In this document: piece by piece, positions 16,732 through 25,740 of the stretch
Layout of the letters: each line of letters starts with the position of its first letter
Numbering within the stretch: the first letter of the stretch is position 1
Position numbers and translations under genes: made by a program
Source: Beijerinckiaceae bacterium
GTDB taxonomy: Bacteria; Pseudomonadota; Alphaproteobacteria; Rhizobiales; Beijerinckiaceae
Direction of reading: 5' to 3'
Length of the DNA stretch: 62,504 bases
Assembly (NCBI GenBank): GCA_019745195.1
Contig: JAIETL010000013.1
Coordinates: 1 to 62,504 of the forward strand
Notes under the pieces: generated by a model
Databases searched by the model: none
What the model was told of the DNA's origin: nothing
The model's input: only the letters and a program-made list of their open reading frames with translations

Positions 16732-17853
16732 TCAGCCTGACTGAAACGGCCACCTCGGCTCGACCACGCCGACCTGCGCCCGATGCCGCAGGAACTGGTC
16801 CGCCAGCACGCAGGCGACCATCGCCTCGCCGACCGGCACGGCGCGGATGCCGACGCAGGGGTCGTGGCGGCCCTTGGTGAACATCTCGGCCTCGCCGCCG
16901 GTGCGCGTCACCGTCGCGCGCGGCGACAGGATCGACGAGGTCGGTTTGACCGCGAAGCGCGCGACGATAGCCTGCCCGGTCGAGATGCCGCCGAGAATAC
17001 CGCCGGCATGGTTCGAGAGAAACAGCGGCGCGCCGTCATTGCCGGCCCGCATCTCGTCGGCGTTCTCCTCGCCGCAAAGCTCGGCGGCGCGGAATCCCTC
17101 GCCGATCTCGACGCCCTTGACCGCGTTGATGCTCATCAGCGCCGCCGCGATCTCAGCGTCGAGCTTGCCGTAGATAGGCGCGCCCAGACCCGCCGGCACG
17201 CCCTCGGCGACGATCTCCAGCACCGCGCCGATCGAGGAGCCGGATTTGCGGATGCCGTCGAGATAGCCCTCGAACAGCGCGGCAGCCTTGGCGTCGGGGC
17301 AGAAGAACGGGTTGCGGCCGATCTCGTCCCAGTCCCAATTGGCCCGGTCGATCTTGTGCGGCCCCATCTGCACCAGAGCGCCGCGCACCAGCATGCCCGG
17401 CACGACCTTGCGCGCGATCGCGCCGGCGGCGACCCGCATCGCCGTCTCGCGCGCCGAGGAGCGCCCGCCGCCGCGATAGTCGCGGATGCCGTATTTCACG
17501 TCATAGGTGAAATCGGCATGACCGGGCCGGTACTTGTCCTTGATGTCGGAATAATCCTTCGAGCGCTGGTCGACATTGTCGATCATCAGGCCGATCGACG
17601 TTCCCGTCGTGACCTGCACGCCGTCGATCTCACGCGCAAAGACGCCCGAGACGATGCGGACCTGGTCCGGCTCCTGCCGCTGCGTGGTGAAGCGCGACTG
17701 TCCCGGCCTGCGCCGGTCGAGCTCGACCTGGATATCGGCTTCCGTGAGAGGCAGCAGCGGGGGGCAGCCATCGACGACGCAGCCGATCGCCGGCCCATGG
17801 CTCTCGCCGAAGGTGGTGACGCGGAAGAGATGGCCGAAGGAGTTGTGGGACAT
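16732..17853 (-). CDS. aroC: Chorismate synthase
   Basis: 373 residues with chorismate synthase signatures throughout: '[18 protein letters not shown]' at the N-terminus, '[30 protein letters not shown]' (split by me only for reading; key residues are the GRSSARE run) near residue 130, and 'GGISTGQ' near 290. It converts 5-enolpyruvylshikimate 3-phosphate to chorismate with reduced FMN, in the cytoplasm. The FMN need may explain the neighbourhood with ribBX, which lies 52 bp downstream on the same strand; co-transcription is possible, but the dyad between them argues for some separate control. No other aro gene is in the window. Confidence 0.96.
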   Translation of the reverse strand: MSHNSFGHLFRVTTFGESHGPAIGCVVDGCPPLLPLTEADIQVELDRRRPGQSRFTTQRQEPDQVRIVSGVFAREIDGVQVTTGTSIGLMIDNVDQRSKDYSDIKDKYRPGHADFTYDVKYGIRDYRGGGRSSARETAMRVAAGAIARKVVPGMLVRGALVQMGPHKIDRANWDWDEIGRNPFFCPDAKAAALFEGYLDGIRKSGSSIGAVLEIVAEGVPAGLGAPIYGKLDAEIAAALMSINAVKGVEIGEGFRAAELCGEENADEMRAGNDGAPLFLSNHAGGILGGISTGQAIVARFAVKPTSSILSPRATVTRTGGEAEMFTKGRHDPCVGIRAVPVGEAMVACVLADQFLRHRAQVGVVEPRWPFQSG

Positions 17854-17963
17854 GAATGGGCCTGCGTGACGATGTGCAGGCTCTTAAGCCGGAATGCATC
17901 GACGTGAAAGCGGCAACCTTGAAGCCAATTGCTCTTGGCGCGAGGCGGCGTCTCGACTAAATA

Positions 17964-17981
17964 TGACCTATATTTTGGTCA
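17964..17981. promoter_or_regulatory. Inverted repeat in the vapBC promoter
   Basis: TGACC-N8-GGTCA, with an AT-rich centre (TATATTTT), 12 bp upstream of the antitoxin start. It fits an autoregulatory operator of the kind bound by Phd/YefM-type antitoxins, and its centre could serve as the -10 region. Inferred, not known. Confidence 0.55.
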
Positions 17982-17992
17982 GGGAGAAGACA

Positions 17993-18235
17993 ATGAAGTC
18001 CGTGAGCCTTGCCGACGCAAAAACGCATTTGAGCGCTCTGGTCGAGGAGGCGCATGCGGGCGAGCAGGTCTGCATTACGCGCCATGGTAAGCCCATGGCG
18101 CGTTTGATGCCGCTTGAACGCAAACGCAAGCCCATCGATGTCGCCGCGCTGAGGGCCCTGACAGACTCCATGACCTATCAGACCGAGGGCGCAGGCGACT
18201 TCATCCGTCGGATGCGTGACGAGGATCGCTATTGA
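17993..18235 (+). CDS. vapB: Phd/YefM-type antitoxin
   Basis: 80 residues from ATG 17993, with AGGGAGAAG about 6 nt upstream. The N-terminal half is the Phd/YefM DNA-binding fold ('VSLADAKTHLSALVEEAHAGEQVCITRHGKPMARL', in pieces), the C-terminal half an acidic, probably disordered toxin-binding tail. The stop TGA overlaps the toxin start TTG by 4 bp. In known pairs the antitoxin neutralises the PIN toxin and represses the operon through a palindrome, and a matching inverted repeat precedes this gene. Confidence 0.88.
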   Translation: MKSVSLADAKTHLSALVEEAHAGEQVCITRHGKPMARLMPLERKRKPIDVAALRALTDSMTYQTEGAGDFIRRMRDEDRY

Positions 18236-18657
18236 CGTTCTATCTCGATACGTCGTTCGTCGTCGCGGCGCTGACACGTGAAGCAGCGTCGCCCCGCGTC
18301 TGGACGTGGTTGTCTGATCATTCGGAGGCAGAACTCCATATCAGCGAATGGGTGAAGACCGAGGTCTCCGCCGCCCTTTCGATAAAAGTCCGGAATCGCG
18401 ACCTAGCTGAACATGAACAGGCAGCTGCGCTCTCGCGGTTTGCAGCTTTATGCAGCGAGAGCTTCCTGTTCTTGCCGATACCGATCGCAGCCTTTGGGCG
18501 AGCGGCCAGGTTCGCCGACCGCTTTCAGCTCTCCCTCAGATCGGGAGACGCTTTGCATCTGGCGATCGTCGAGCCATCGCGCATGCCACTTGTCACCCTG
18601 GACAAGCGACTTGCCGAGGCCGGCCCGAAGCTCGGCATCGGTACGATTCTCGCCTGA
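18232..18657 (+). CDS. vapC: PIN-domain toxin (VapC-like RNase)
   Basis: 141 residues starting at TTG, coupled to the antitoxin by the TTGA overlap. PIN-domain acidic residues are present: D6 in 'YLDTSFVVA', Glu in 'VKTEVSAAL', Asp in 'SGDALHLAI' and Asp in 'VTLDKRLAEA', the four-acid metal site of a ribonuclease. VapC toxins cleave tRNA or rRNA in the cytoplasm when the antitoxin is lost. The gene is complete. It converges with the Pls-like synthetase gene, with only 7 bp between the stops. Confidence 0.9.
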   Translation: MTFYLDTSFVVAALTREAASPRVWTWLSDHSEAELHISEWVKTEVSAALSIKVRNRDLAEHEQAAALSRFAALCSESFLFLPIPIAAFGRAARFADRFQLSLRSGDALHLAIVEPSRMPLVTLDKRLAEAGPKLGIGTILA

Positions 18658-18664
18658 CCTCCTC

Positions 18665-21600
18665 TCAATGTCCCCCCGCCGGCACTGCCGGCGCGCCCTC
18701 CCAGCGCGTGTTCGCCGGCAGGTTCTCGCCCTTCATGATCACGGTGAGCAGGCCGATCTGGGCGTAATCCCCAACATGGGTGTCGTAGAGTACGGTCGCC
18801 GCCGCGCCGACACAGACGCCCCGGCCGAGCCGCACCCGGCCGACCTTCATCACCCGGTCCTCGTAAAGATGCGTCTGCAGCGCCGAATGGGCGTTGATCT
18901 GGCAGAAATCGCCGACGGTCACGCAGTCGAACTCGGTGATGTCGGTCATGTCCATCCAGACGCCTTTGCCGAATTTCGCCCCGAACAGGCGCAGGAACCA
19001 GGGCAGAAACGGCGTGCCGCGCAGATACTCGAACAGCACCTTGCCGCCGAGGCCTGAATAGAGCACCGCGACGGATTCGGTCCGCATCGCCCACCATGAC
19101 CACATCGGCTTCATCACCGGCTTGTAGACGCCCATGGCGAGCCACTTATAGGCGACGCAGATCAGCGCCTGCGTCACTGCGATCAGGATCGCGACGCCGA
19201 TGAAGGAGAGTACGAGGCCGCTCCAGTCGCCCTCGTTGATCTCCTGCTGCAGCACGAGATCGACCGCCAGCGTGCCGAAGGTGATGAACAGCATCGCCGG
19301 GAAGGAGGTGTGCAGCGCCTCGAAACCCGCCCGCGCCAACTGCTTGCCGAGCGAGGGCTGGTAGGTCCAGTTCGCGCCGAGATCGACCTTTTGCCGCGTC
19401 GGCAGCTTGATCGGCGGCGAGCCGAACCAGGTGTCGCCGGGCGACATCAGGTCGTTGGCCGGCGGCTTCGACTTGATGCCGATCAGCACGCGGTCGGGAA
19501 TGATCGAGCCGGGCGGCACCACCGCGTCGTTGCCGACGAAGACCTGGTCGCCGGTGCGCGTCATGTCGAGCCGCATATAGCCGCGGCGCATGTCCTCGTC
19601 GCCGAAGACGACCTCGTCGGCGATGAAGTTTCCCGCGCCGATGCCGGTGATGTCGTAGCGGCCCGAGAGGTTGGTCGAGATCTCGGCGCCCTTGCCGATC
19701 CGGGCGCCCATCATGCGATACCAGGCCCGCATGTAGATCGTCGCAAACAGCGAGGACAGCGTCTCCAGCGTCACCTCCGTCGCGAGCCCGACCGTCCATT
19801 TCCGGGCGTAGAAGGCCGAGTGGATCGAGTAGGTGCCGGAGCTGACGCGCGGCAGGATGGCCCAGCGGAAAGCCGCCATCAGGAACACCGTCAGCGTGAT
19901 GAGGCCGATCGCGGTCGGCCAGGTCAGGATCGGCAGGTACCAGAGATAGCTGACCTCCGACCAGGTCGAGATCCAGTCGTCGATCTGGTCGAACAGCCAG
20001 AAAGCCGGAAAAATCGGCAAAAGACTGATCGGCGGCAGCACAAACAGCATCAGGATGTAGAACGCCGTCATCGCGGCGCGGCGGCGCTGGCTGGCTTCGG
20101 CGCGCGGCGGCAGCGAGGCGAGATCGACCGCGCCGACCTTGCGGCCGGGCGAACCGTCCCAGATCTCGGCCGCGCCGACGCTGGAGCCGGGCCGGATCGT
20201 CGTCAGGTCGCCGATCTCGACATTGTCGCCGACGGAGCAGCCATGGCCGAAGACCACGGATGCTCCCGCCGAGACGTCCTTGCCGATCGTGATCTTTCCG
20301 AGGATCAGCTTGTCGCCCAGCGCCTCGCCATTGGCGAAGGTCGTCTTGGAGCCGAAGGACGCGCCGTCACCGATCTCGATCAGATCGACCGCGCCGGCCT
20401 CGTAATCCGACAGGATAACGTCGCGGCCGACCTTGGCCCCAAGCAGCCGCCAGTAGAACCGCATCACCGGCGTTCCCTGCAGCCATTTGATGTGGACGAG
20501 GCCGGCGACGCGCGAGGCGAACCACCAGCGGAAATAATACACGCCCCAGAGCGGGTAGACGCCCGGTTTCGTGCGGCCGAGCACGATCCATTTCAGCGCG
20601 ACGGAGATGAAGCCCGTGACGATGGTGATCGCGACATAGACGCCGAGCAGCGCGAAGACCTGCGCTGGCAGGGACAGTTCCTCGCCCGAGAGCAGCATGT
20701 AGGTGACGAAGATGCCGAGCCATTGCGCGGTCGACAGGCCGATGATGACCGGCAGCGCCGCCGCCTGGGCGAGCCCGCAGAGGAAGCGGCGCAGGAAGGG
20801 TGGCGGCGTGAAGGAGAGATCTTCCGCCACCGCCGCGCCGCGCGCGTCGAGCAGTTCCGCCATGCCGCGCAGCGTGCGCGCGCCGTAGACGTCCTGCAGC
20901 GTGATGCCGGCATAGGCCTGCGTCTCGCGCACGATCGAGATGAAGCGCGCCGCCAGCAGCGAGTGGCCGCCAAGATCGACGAAGAAATCCGCCTCCAGCG
21001 GCAGGGTCTGCGCGCCGAGCACGCGCTTGGCGGCCTCCAGCAGCGCCGCTTCCGTGGCGTTGCGCGGCGGCTCCTGCTCGCCTTCGGCTGCCGGCGCGGT
21101 CAGCGGCGCGGCCTTGAGCATTTTCCGGTCGACTTTTCCCGAGACCATGCGCGGCAGCGAGCCGACGGCCTCGAAATGCGCCGGAACCATGTAAGGCGGC
21201 AGCTTCTCGCGCAGCGCCGCCCGCAGGGCCGCGCCGTCGACGCCGACGCCGGGCTCGGGCACCACGAAGGCGACGAGCCGCTCGATCTCGTTGTCGGTCC
21301 GCAGCACGACGGCCGCCTGGCTGAGGCCGGGCTCGTCGGAGAGCTTGGTCTCGATCTCGCCGAGCTCGACGCGGAAGCCGCGAATCTTGATCTGGTCGTC
21401 GATGCGGCCGTGAAAGACGATGTGGCCGTTGTCGTCGAGGCTGACTGCGTCGCCCGAGCGGTAGAGCACCGGATCGTCGATGCCGCCGAACGGGTTGGCG
21501 ATGAACTTCTCCGCCGTCAGCTCGGGGCGGCCGTGATAGCCCCTGGCGACGCTAGGCCCGCCGATCAGCAGCTCGCCCTGCTGGCCGGGACCGACGAGGC

Positions 21601-22669
21601 GCATCTCCTCGTCGACGATGTAGGCCGTGTAGTTCGCGATCGGCCGGCCGATGGTGACGGTTTCGCCGGGCACGACCTCCGCGGCGGTCGCCACCACCGT
21701 CGCCTCGGTCGGACCATAGGTGTTGAGGATGCGGCGGCCTGGCCGCGACCATTTTTGCACGATCGCCGGCGGCAGCGCCTCGCCGCCGAGCAGGATCAGC
21801 CTGAGCGAGGGAATGTCGGCAGGCAGGATGCCGAGCAGCGTCGGCACCGTGTCGATGATGGTGACGCCGGCTTGCGTCAGAACCGCCGGCAGCTTCTCGG
21901 CGTCGCCCATCGTCTCAGGGCTGGCGACGAACAGCGTCGCGCCGACGAGATAGGGCGTCCAGATCTCCTCCATCGACAGGTCGAAGGCGACGGATGCGCC
22001 CTGGAAGACGATGTCGTCGGGGCCGAACGCGTAGAAGGCGTTTCCCGAGCGCAGGAAATGGCAGATGTTGCGGTGACTGATGACGATCGCTTTTGGCGTA
22101 CCGGTCGAGCCCGAGGTGTAGATCAGATAGGCTGGATGGTCCTTGGTCAGGCCGGGCGCACGGGCCGGCGTCGCCACGCCGTCATCGGCAGCGTCCAGCG
22201 CCTCGGGCGTCCAGACCGTGCGGCCGGTCGCGGTCGCCCGCGCCTGCCAGCCGAGGCAGGTGACGAGGCCCTTGGCCTGCGCGTCGTCGAGGCAGGTTGC
22301 GATGCGCTCGACCGGAGCTTCCGCGTCGAAGGGAATCCACGCCGCGCCCGCCCGCGTGATCGCGATCTGCGCGATCAGCAGCGCGATGCCGCGCGGCATC
22401 CACAGGCCGACCATGTCGCCAGGCCCGACGCCCGCCAGGACGAGCGCCCTCGCCTGCCGGCCGGCGGCGGTCCACACCGCCTCATAGCTCAGCGACTGCG
22501 CGCCATCGGTCAGCGCAGGATGCGCGCCGCGCTCCGCGACCGTAGCCGAGAAAATTTCGCCGAGCACTTCGTCGCGCAGCAGATCGGGCCGCTTCTCGCC
22601 GGCAAGCATGGCGAGCGGCTTTGCGCCGAGCCCGGGCGAACCGACCGGGAGGTTGCTGATGTCGTTCAT
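18665..22669 (-). CDS. Pls/PosA-like membrane NRPS (poly-amino acid synthetase)
   Basis: 1334 residues in the architecture of epsilon-poly-L-lysine synthetase (about 1320 aa): adenylation domain at 35-520 ('YTSGSTGTPK' 184-193, 'NTYGPTEAT' 316-324, K512 in 'SGKVDRK'), a carrier domain with phosphopantetheine S570 in 'DLGGHSLL', then about six membrane helices interleaved with three left-handed beta-helix/acyltransferase-like domains (roughly 720-840, 980-1090 and 1220-1320). There is no condensation or thioesterase domain, as in Pls. Mapping pocket residues by hand gives D230, L231, E234, D273, L293, G295, T317, V325, V326, K512; two extra acids (E234, D273) suit a basic amino acid such as Lys, Orn or diaminobutyrate. 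It should polymerise its substrate at the inner membrane. No degrading enzyme or accessory gene is next to it. Confidence 0.9.
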   Translation of the reverse strand: MNDISNLPVGSPGLGAKPLAMLAGEKRPDLLRDEVLGEIFSATVAERGAHPALTDGAQSLSYEAVWTAAGRQARALVLAGVGPGDMVGLWMPRGIALLIAQIAITRAGAAWIPFDAEAPVERIATCLDDAQAKGLVTCLGWQARATATGRTVWTPEALDAADDGVATPARAPGLTKDHPAYLIYTSGSTGTPKAIVISHRNICHFLRSGNAFYAFGPDDIVFQGASVAFDLSMEEIWTPYLVGATLFVASPETMGDAEKLPAVLTQAGVTIIDTVPTLLGILPADIPSLRLILLGGEALPPAIVQKWSRPGRRILNTYGPTEATVVATAAEVVPGETVTIGRPIANYTAYIVDEEMRLVGPGQQGELLIGGPSVARGYHGRPELTAEKFIANPFGGIDDPVLYRSGDAVSLDDNGHIVFHGRIDDQIKIRGFRVELGEIETKLSDEPGLSQAAVVLRTDNEIERLVAFVVPEPGVGVDGAALRAALREKLPPYMVPAHFEAVGSLPRMVSGKVDRKMLKAAPLTAPAAEGEQEPPRNATEAALLEAAKRVLGAQTLPLEADFFVDLGGHSLLAARFISIVRETQAYAGITLQDVYGARTLRGMAELLDARGAAVAEDLSFTPPPFLRRFLCGLAQAAALPVIIGLSTAQWLGIFVTYMLLSGEELSLPAQVFALLGVYVAITIVTGFISVALKWIVLGRTKPGVYPLWGVYYFRWWFASRVAGLVHIKWLQGTPVMRFYWRLLGAKVGRDVILSDYEAGAVDLIEIGDGASFGSKTTFANGEALGDKLILGKITIGKDVSAGASVVFGHGCSVGDNVEIGDLTTIRPGSSVGAAEIWDGSPGRKVGAVDLASLPPRAEASQRRRAAMTAFYILMLFVLPPISLLPIFPAFWLFDQIDDWISTWSEVSYLWYLPILTWPTAIGLITLTVFLMAAFRWAILPRVSSGTYSIHSAFYARKWTVGLATEVTLETLSSLFATIYMRAWYRMMGARIGKGAEISTNLSGRYDITGIGAGNFIADEVVFGDEDMRRGYMRLDMTRTGDQVFVGNDAVVPPGSIIPDRVLIGIKSKPPANDLMSPGDTWFGSPPIKLPTRQKVDLGANWTYQPSLGKQLARAGFEALHTSFPAMLFITFGTLAVDLVLQQEINEGDWSGLVLSFIGVAILIAVTQALICVAYKWLAMGVYKPVMKPMWSWWAMRTESVAVLYSGLGGKVLFEYLRGTPFLPWFLRLFGAKFGKGVWMDMTDITEFDCVTVGDFCQINAHSALQTHLYEDRVMKVGRVRLGRGVCVGAAATVLYDTHVGDYAQIGLLTVIMKGENLPANTRWEGAPAVPAGGH

Positions 22670-22946
22670 CGTGCCCCGCTGCGCGTGAGCTTCAGCCGAC
22701 CAGGCGGGAGGCGCGCCGGCGCCAGCCTCCTATCGTCCAGCCCGAAAGACTGCCGCGCACCTTCTCCCGAACCCGGATCGCCGCATCTGCCGATACGCCT
22801 CTCCGGCTTTGCCCCCCGGCCAAGCCAAGCCGCAAAACCTGCCGCCGCCGCGCAACGTCCTGCTACCATGGGACTGGTGCAAAAGCACGGCTGAACCATG
22901 GATGAATGCGGAATTGGTTACGTCTGTCGCGTCGATCAGACCCGGT

Positions 22947-23543
22947 TCAGGCCCATTCGGCTTTGCCGCGATCGACGATGAGGATCTTGCCCTGCCAGAT
23001 CTCGGCCAAAGCGGCCTTCTGCGGCGAGACGCCGGCGCAAAGCGCCAGCACGGCCCGCGCCACGCCGCCATGGCTGACCATGACGGTTTCGCGCCCAAAG
23101 CCGGCCAGAACCGGCCTGATCCGCTCGGCCAGCATCGCATAGCTTTCGCCCTCGGGCGGCACGAAACCCCATTTGTCGCGCATCCGCGCCCGTGACTGCT
23201 CGGGCTGCGCCTTGCGCATCTCGCGCCAGGTGAACCCCTCCCAGGAACCGAAGGTAAGTTCGCGCAAACGCTCGTCGATGGCGTAGTCGTCCGGGGCCAG
23301 GCCGAGTCTGGCCCGCATGATCGCCATGGTCTCGCGGGCGCGGTGCATCGGCGAGCACAGGAAATCGACCGCCGCGAGATCGGGCACGAGCGCCCGCAAC
23401 CGGTCCGCCGCCTCGGCTGCTTGTGTTCGTCCCAGCGCGTTCAGCGGAATGTCCTGCCCGCCCTGCAGCCGCCCCTCGCGATTCCAGTCGGTCTCGCCAT
23501 GGCGGACGAGGATCAGGCGATGGGCGAGGGCGATCGGGACCAT
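22947..23543 (-). CDS. Histidine phosphatase superfamily protein
   Basis: 198 residues from ATG 23543. The catalytic 'RLILVRHGETDWNREGRLQG' motif at about 9-28 supplies the phosphoacceptor His; the second His is in 'VMVSHGGVARAV' and the acid in 'LRELTFGSWEG'. This is the broad phosphoglycerate mutase-like phosphatase family of cytoplasmic phosphatases; the substrate is open. In-frame ATGs at 23615 and 23693 exist, but the family begins right at the chosen start and earlier ones would run into the divergent folP promoter. About 275 bp without a gene separate it from the NRPS start. Confidence 0.88.
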   Translation of the reverse strand: MVPIALAHRLILVRHGETDWNREGRLQGGQDIPLNALGRTQAAEAADRLRALVPDLAAVDFLCSPMHRARETMAIMRARLGLAPDDYAIDERLRELTFGSWEGFTWREMRKAQPEQSRARMRDKWGFVPPEGESYAMLAERIRPVLAGFGRETVMVSHGGVARAVLALCAGVSPQKAALAEIWQGKILIVDRGKAEWA

Positions 23544-23695
23544 GCCGGGCTCATGCACGCTGGCGTCGATGACGTCAAAGCCCGCAGCCGCCGCTGGACC
23601 ATGCGTCGCAGCCATGCCTCGCAGCCGCGCTTTCTGTTGGCCTGCCCGCCGCGCCCGTATAGAGGAAGCGCAACTGGTTCCGAAGATCGACACCC

Positions 23696-24541
23696 ATGCC
23701 CCCGGCTCTCACTCTGCCCGACGGCCGCAGGCTCGTCCTCGACGCCGCGCCGCTGCTGATGGGCGTCGTCAACATCACGCCCGATTCCTTTTCCGATGGC
23801 GGCATGCTGACGAACGCGACCGACGCCATCGCCCATGGCCGCAAGCTGGCGCAGGACGGAGCCGACATCATCGATGTCGGCGGCGAATCGACACGTCCCG
23901 GTCACGCCCCGCTCGACGCCTCCACTGAACGCGCCCGTGTCATCCCGGTGATCGAGGGGCTCGTTGCGGGCGGTGCGACGCCGATCTCGATCGACACCTA
24001 CAAGGCCGAGATTGCGCAAGCTGCGCTGGAGGCAGGCGCCTCCATCGTCAACGACGTCTGGGGTGCGCAGCGAGACCCTGCCATCGCCGACGTCGCCGCT
24101 CGCCATGGCGCGCCGATCATCCTGATGCACAACCGCGAAACGACCGACCCTGCGCTCGACATCCTCGCCGACGTGATGGCCTTCCTCGAACGCTCGATCG
24201 CGATCGCGATCGAGGCTGGCGTCCCGCGCGAACAGATCGTCGTCGATCCCGGCATCGGCCTGTTCGGCAAGACGCCGGAGCAGTCGCTGACCCTGATCCG
24301 AAACCTGGCGCGGCTGCGCGAACTTGGCTGCCCCATCCTGCTCGGGGCCTCGCGCAAATCGGTGATCGGCGTCGTCACCGGCCAGTCGGTGCCGGCGCAG
24401 CGTGTCGCCGGCAGCATCGCCGCCCATCTGTTCGGCGCGTCGCAGGGCGCTTCGATCATTCGCGCCCATGACGTCGCCGAACATGCGCAGGCGCTGAAAG
24501 TCTGGGCGGCCCTGACCCGACAAGCGGAGCCGATCCAGTGA
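23696..24541 (+). CDS. folP: Dihydropteroate synthase
   Basis: 281 residues. The pterin and pABA motifs are intact: 'MGVVNITPDSFSDGG' near residue 22 and 'DIIDVGGESTRPGH' near residue 60, then 'ISIDTYKAEIA', 'DPGIGLFGKTPEQS' and 'LLGASRKSVIG'. It condenses pABA with dihydropterin pyrophosphate, the sulfonamide-sensitive step of folate synthesis. It heads the folP-folB-folK operon; its stop overlaps the folB start by 4 bp (GTGA). Divergent to the histidine phosphatase. Confidence 0.96.
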   Translation: MPPALTLPDGRRLVLDAAPLLMGVVNITPDSFSDGGMLTNATDAIAHGRKLAQDGADIIDVGGESTRPGHAPLDASTERARVIPVIEGLVAGGATPISIDTYKAEIAQAALEAGASIVNDVWGAQRDPAIADVAARHGAPIILMHNRETTDPALDILADVMAFLERSIAIAIEAGVPREQIVVDPGIGLFGKTPEQSLTLIRNLARLRELGCPILLGASRKSVIGVVTGQSVPAQRVAGSIAAHLFGASQGASIIRAHDVAEHAQALKVWAALTRQAEPIQ

Positions 24542-24912
24542 GCGAGACCGGCAGCATCCTGATCGAAAAGCTCGACATTTACGCCTATCACGGCTGCTTC
24601 TCCGAAGAAGAGCGGCTGGGCCAGCGCTTCACGCTGGACATCGCGCTCCAGACCGACATTCGCGCCTCGGCGATCAGCGATTCCCTCGGTGACACCGTGG
24701 ATTACGGCAAGGTCGTCGCGGTGGTGACGGCCGCCTTCACAGCTCGGCGTTTCAACCTGCTGGAGGCGGCGGCGCGCGCGGTCGCGCTCGCCATCCTGTC
24801 GGAGTTTCCGCCGGTCGGCCGCGTCGAGATAACGTTGCGCAAGCCCGCCCCGCCGATCCCGGCGACACTGGCCGCCGTCGGCATCAGGCTGGACTTCCGA
24901 CGTGAAGATTGA
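24538..24912 (+). CDS. folB: Dihydroneopterin aldolase
   Basis: 124 residues from a GTG that overlaps the folP stop. The family's 'YHGCFSEEERLGQRF' motif with the active-site Glu lies near residue 18, 'DTVDYGKV' near 55, 'LLEAAARAVALAIL' near 75, and the catalytic Lys region 'ITLRKPAPPIP' near 100. It cleaves dihydroneopterin to hydroxymethyl-dihydropterin, the substrate for FolK, in the cytoplasm. Tight overlaps on both sides imply translational coupling within the operon. Confidence 0.95.
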   Translation: MSETGSILIEKLDIYAYHGCFSEEERLGQRFTLDIALQTDIRASAISDSLGDTVDYGKVVAVVTAAFTARRFNLLEAAARAVALAILSEFPPVGRVEITLRKPAPPIPATLAAVGIRLDFRRED

Positions 24913-25432
24913 GGCAGCGCTGGGCTTCGGCGGTAATCTCGGCGATCCGGTCGCGGCCTTCGCGGGCGCGCTGCGCGCGCTCGACGCCCATCCCGAGGTC
25001 GCGGTGCTCAGGCTGTCGAGCGTCTGGCGCACCGCGCCCTGGGGCAAGCTCGACCAGCCGGAGTTCCTCAACATGGCGGCGCTGGTCGAGACATCGCTGC
25101 CGCCGCGGGCCCTGCTCGCCTTTTGTCTCGATCTCGAACGTCGGGCCGGCCGCGAGCGCGGCGAACGCTGGGGCCCGCGTACGCTCGACATCGACATTCT
25201 GAGCTATGGCGACGAGCAGATCGACGAGCCCGGCCTGCAATTGCCCCATCCGCGCATGGCGGAGAGAGCGTTCGTGCTTGGGCCGCTGGCGGAGATCGAG
25301 CCGGGGATGGTGTATTTGGGGGTGACGACGCTCGAACTCTGGCAGGCGAGCGCACATCCGGGCGTAACGCAGGACGAGGCCGCCACTCAGAGACTGGCGA
25401 AGCAATCAGGTCTTCCGCTTCACTCCTCGTAG
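24902..25432 (+). CDS. folK: 2-amino-4-hydroxy-6-hydroxymethyldihydropteridine diphosphokinase
   Basis: 176 residues from a GTG inside the 3' end of folB (11-bp overlap). 'GFGGNLGDPVAAF' is the N-terminal loop, 'VSSVWRT'-like 'LSSVWRTAPWG' follows, and the ATP/Mg motif is 'RWGPRTLDIDILSYGD' with two Asp residues; 'LPHPRMAERAFVLGPLAEI' is typical of the C-terminal part. It pyrophosphorylates hydroxymethyl-dihydropterin. The last codons overlap the stop end of the convergent mazF-like gene by 13 bp. Confidence 0.94.
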   Translation: MKIEAALGFGGNLGDPVAAFAGALRALDAHPEVAVLRLSSVWRTAPWGKLDQPEFLNMAALVETSLPPRALLAFCLDLERRAGRERGERWGPRTLDIDILSYGDEQIDEPGLQLPHPRMAERAFVLGPLAEIEPGMVYLGVTTLELWQASAHPGVTQDEAATQRLAKQSGLPLHSS

Positions 25433-25740
25433 GTTTCCCGGATGATTTCCAGAACCTCCGCCAGAAGCGATGGCGGGGCCGATCCCAGACGCTTCACCAA
25501 TCGCTTGCGATCTAACGCGCGAACTTGTTCGGTGAGAATCAGTCCGTCCTTGCCGTCGAATCGGATTGGAACGCGATAGGGAGCCGGTCGGCCTTTTGAC
25601 GTCATCGGAGCCACGACGACGGTTCGCAGATGATCGTGGATATCGGGGGGTGAGACGACCAGGCAGGGTCTCGTCTTACGGATTTCGCTGCTTATCGTCG
25701 GATCGAGTGTCGCGAGCCAGATATCGCCCCGTCTCACCAT
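25420..25740 (-). CDS. mazF: MazF/PemK-type toxin
   Basis: 106 residues with the CcdB/PemK barrel pattern: 'VRRGDIWLATLDPT' at the start, 'RKTRPCLVVSPPDI', 'TVVVAPMTSKGRPAPYRVPI' and 'LILTEQVRALDRKRL'. Family members are sequence-specific endoribonucleases that stop translation when free of the antitoxin. The start overlaps the antitoxin gene by 7 bp. The 3' end overlaps folK, so transcripts of the two units converge over 13 coding bases. The gene looks intact. Confidence 0.92.
   Translation of the reverse strand: MVRRGDIWLATLDPTISSEIRKTRPCLVVSPPDIHDHLRTVVVAPMTSKGRPAPYRVPIRFDGKDGLILTEQVRALDRKRLVKRLGSAPPSLLAEVLEIIRETYEE

Noticed and set aside
15042..16880. 612-codon plus-strand open frame over ribBX and aroC
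   Set aside because: Antisense shadow of two secure genes; Arg/Gly/Ala-rich and without any motif.
19310..22894. 1194-codon open frame on the plus strand opposite the Pls-like synthetase
   Set aside because: It is the mirror of a strongly coding GC-rich gene; the translation is a low-complexity run of Arg, Ala, Gly and Asp with no domain, and the minus-strand protein is clearly real.
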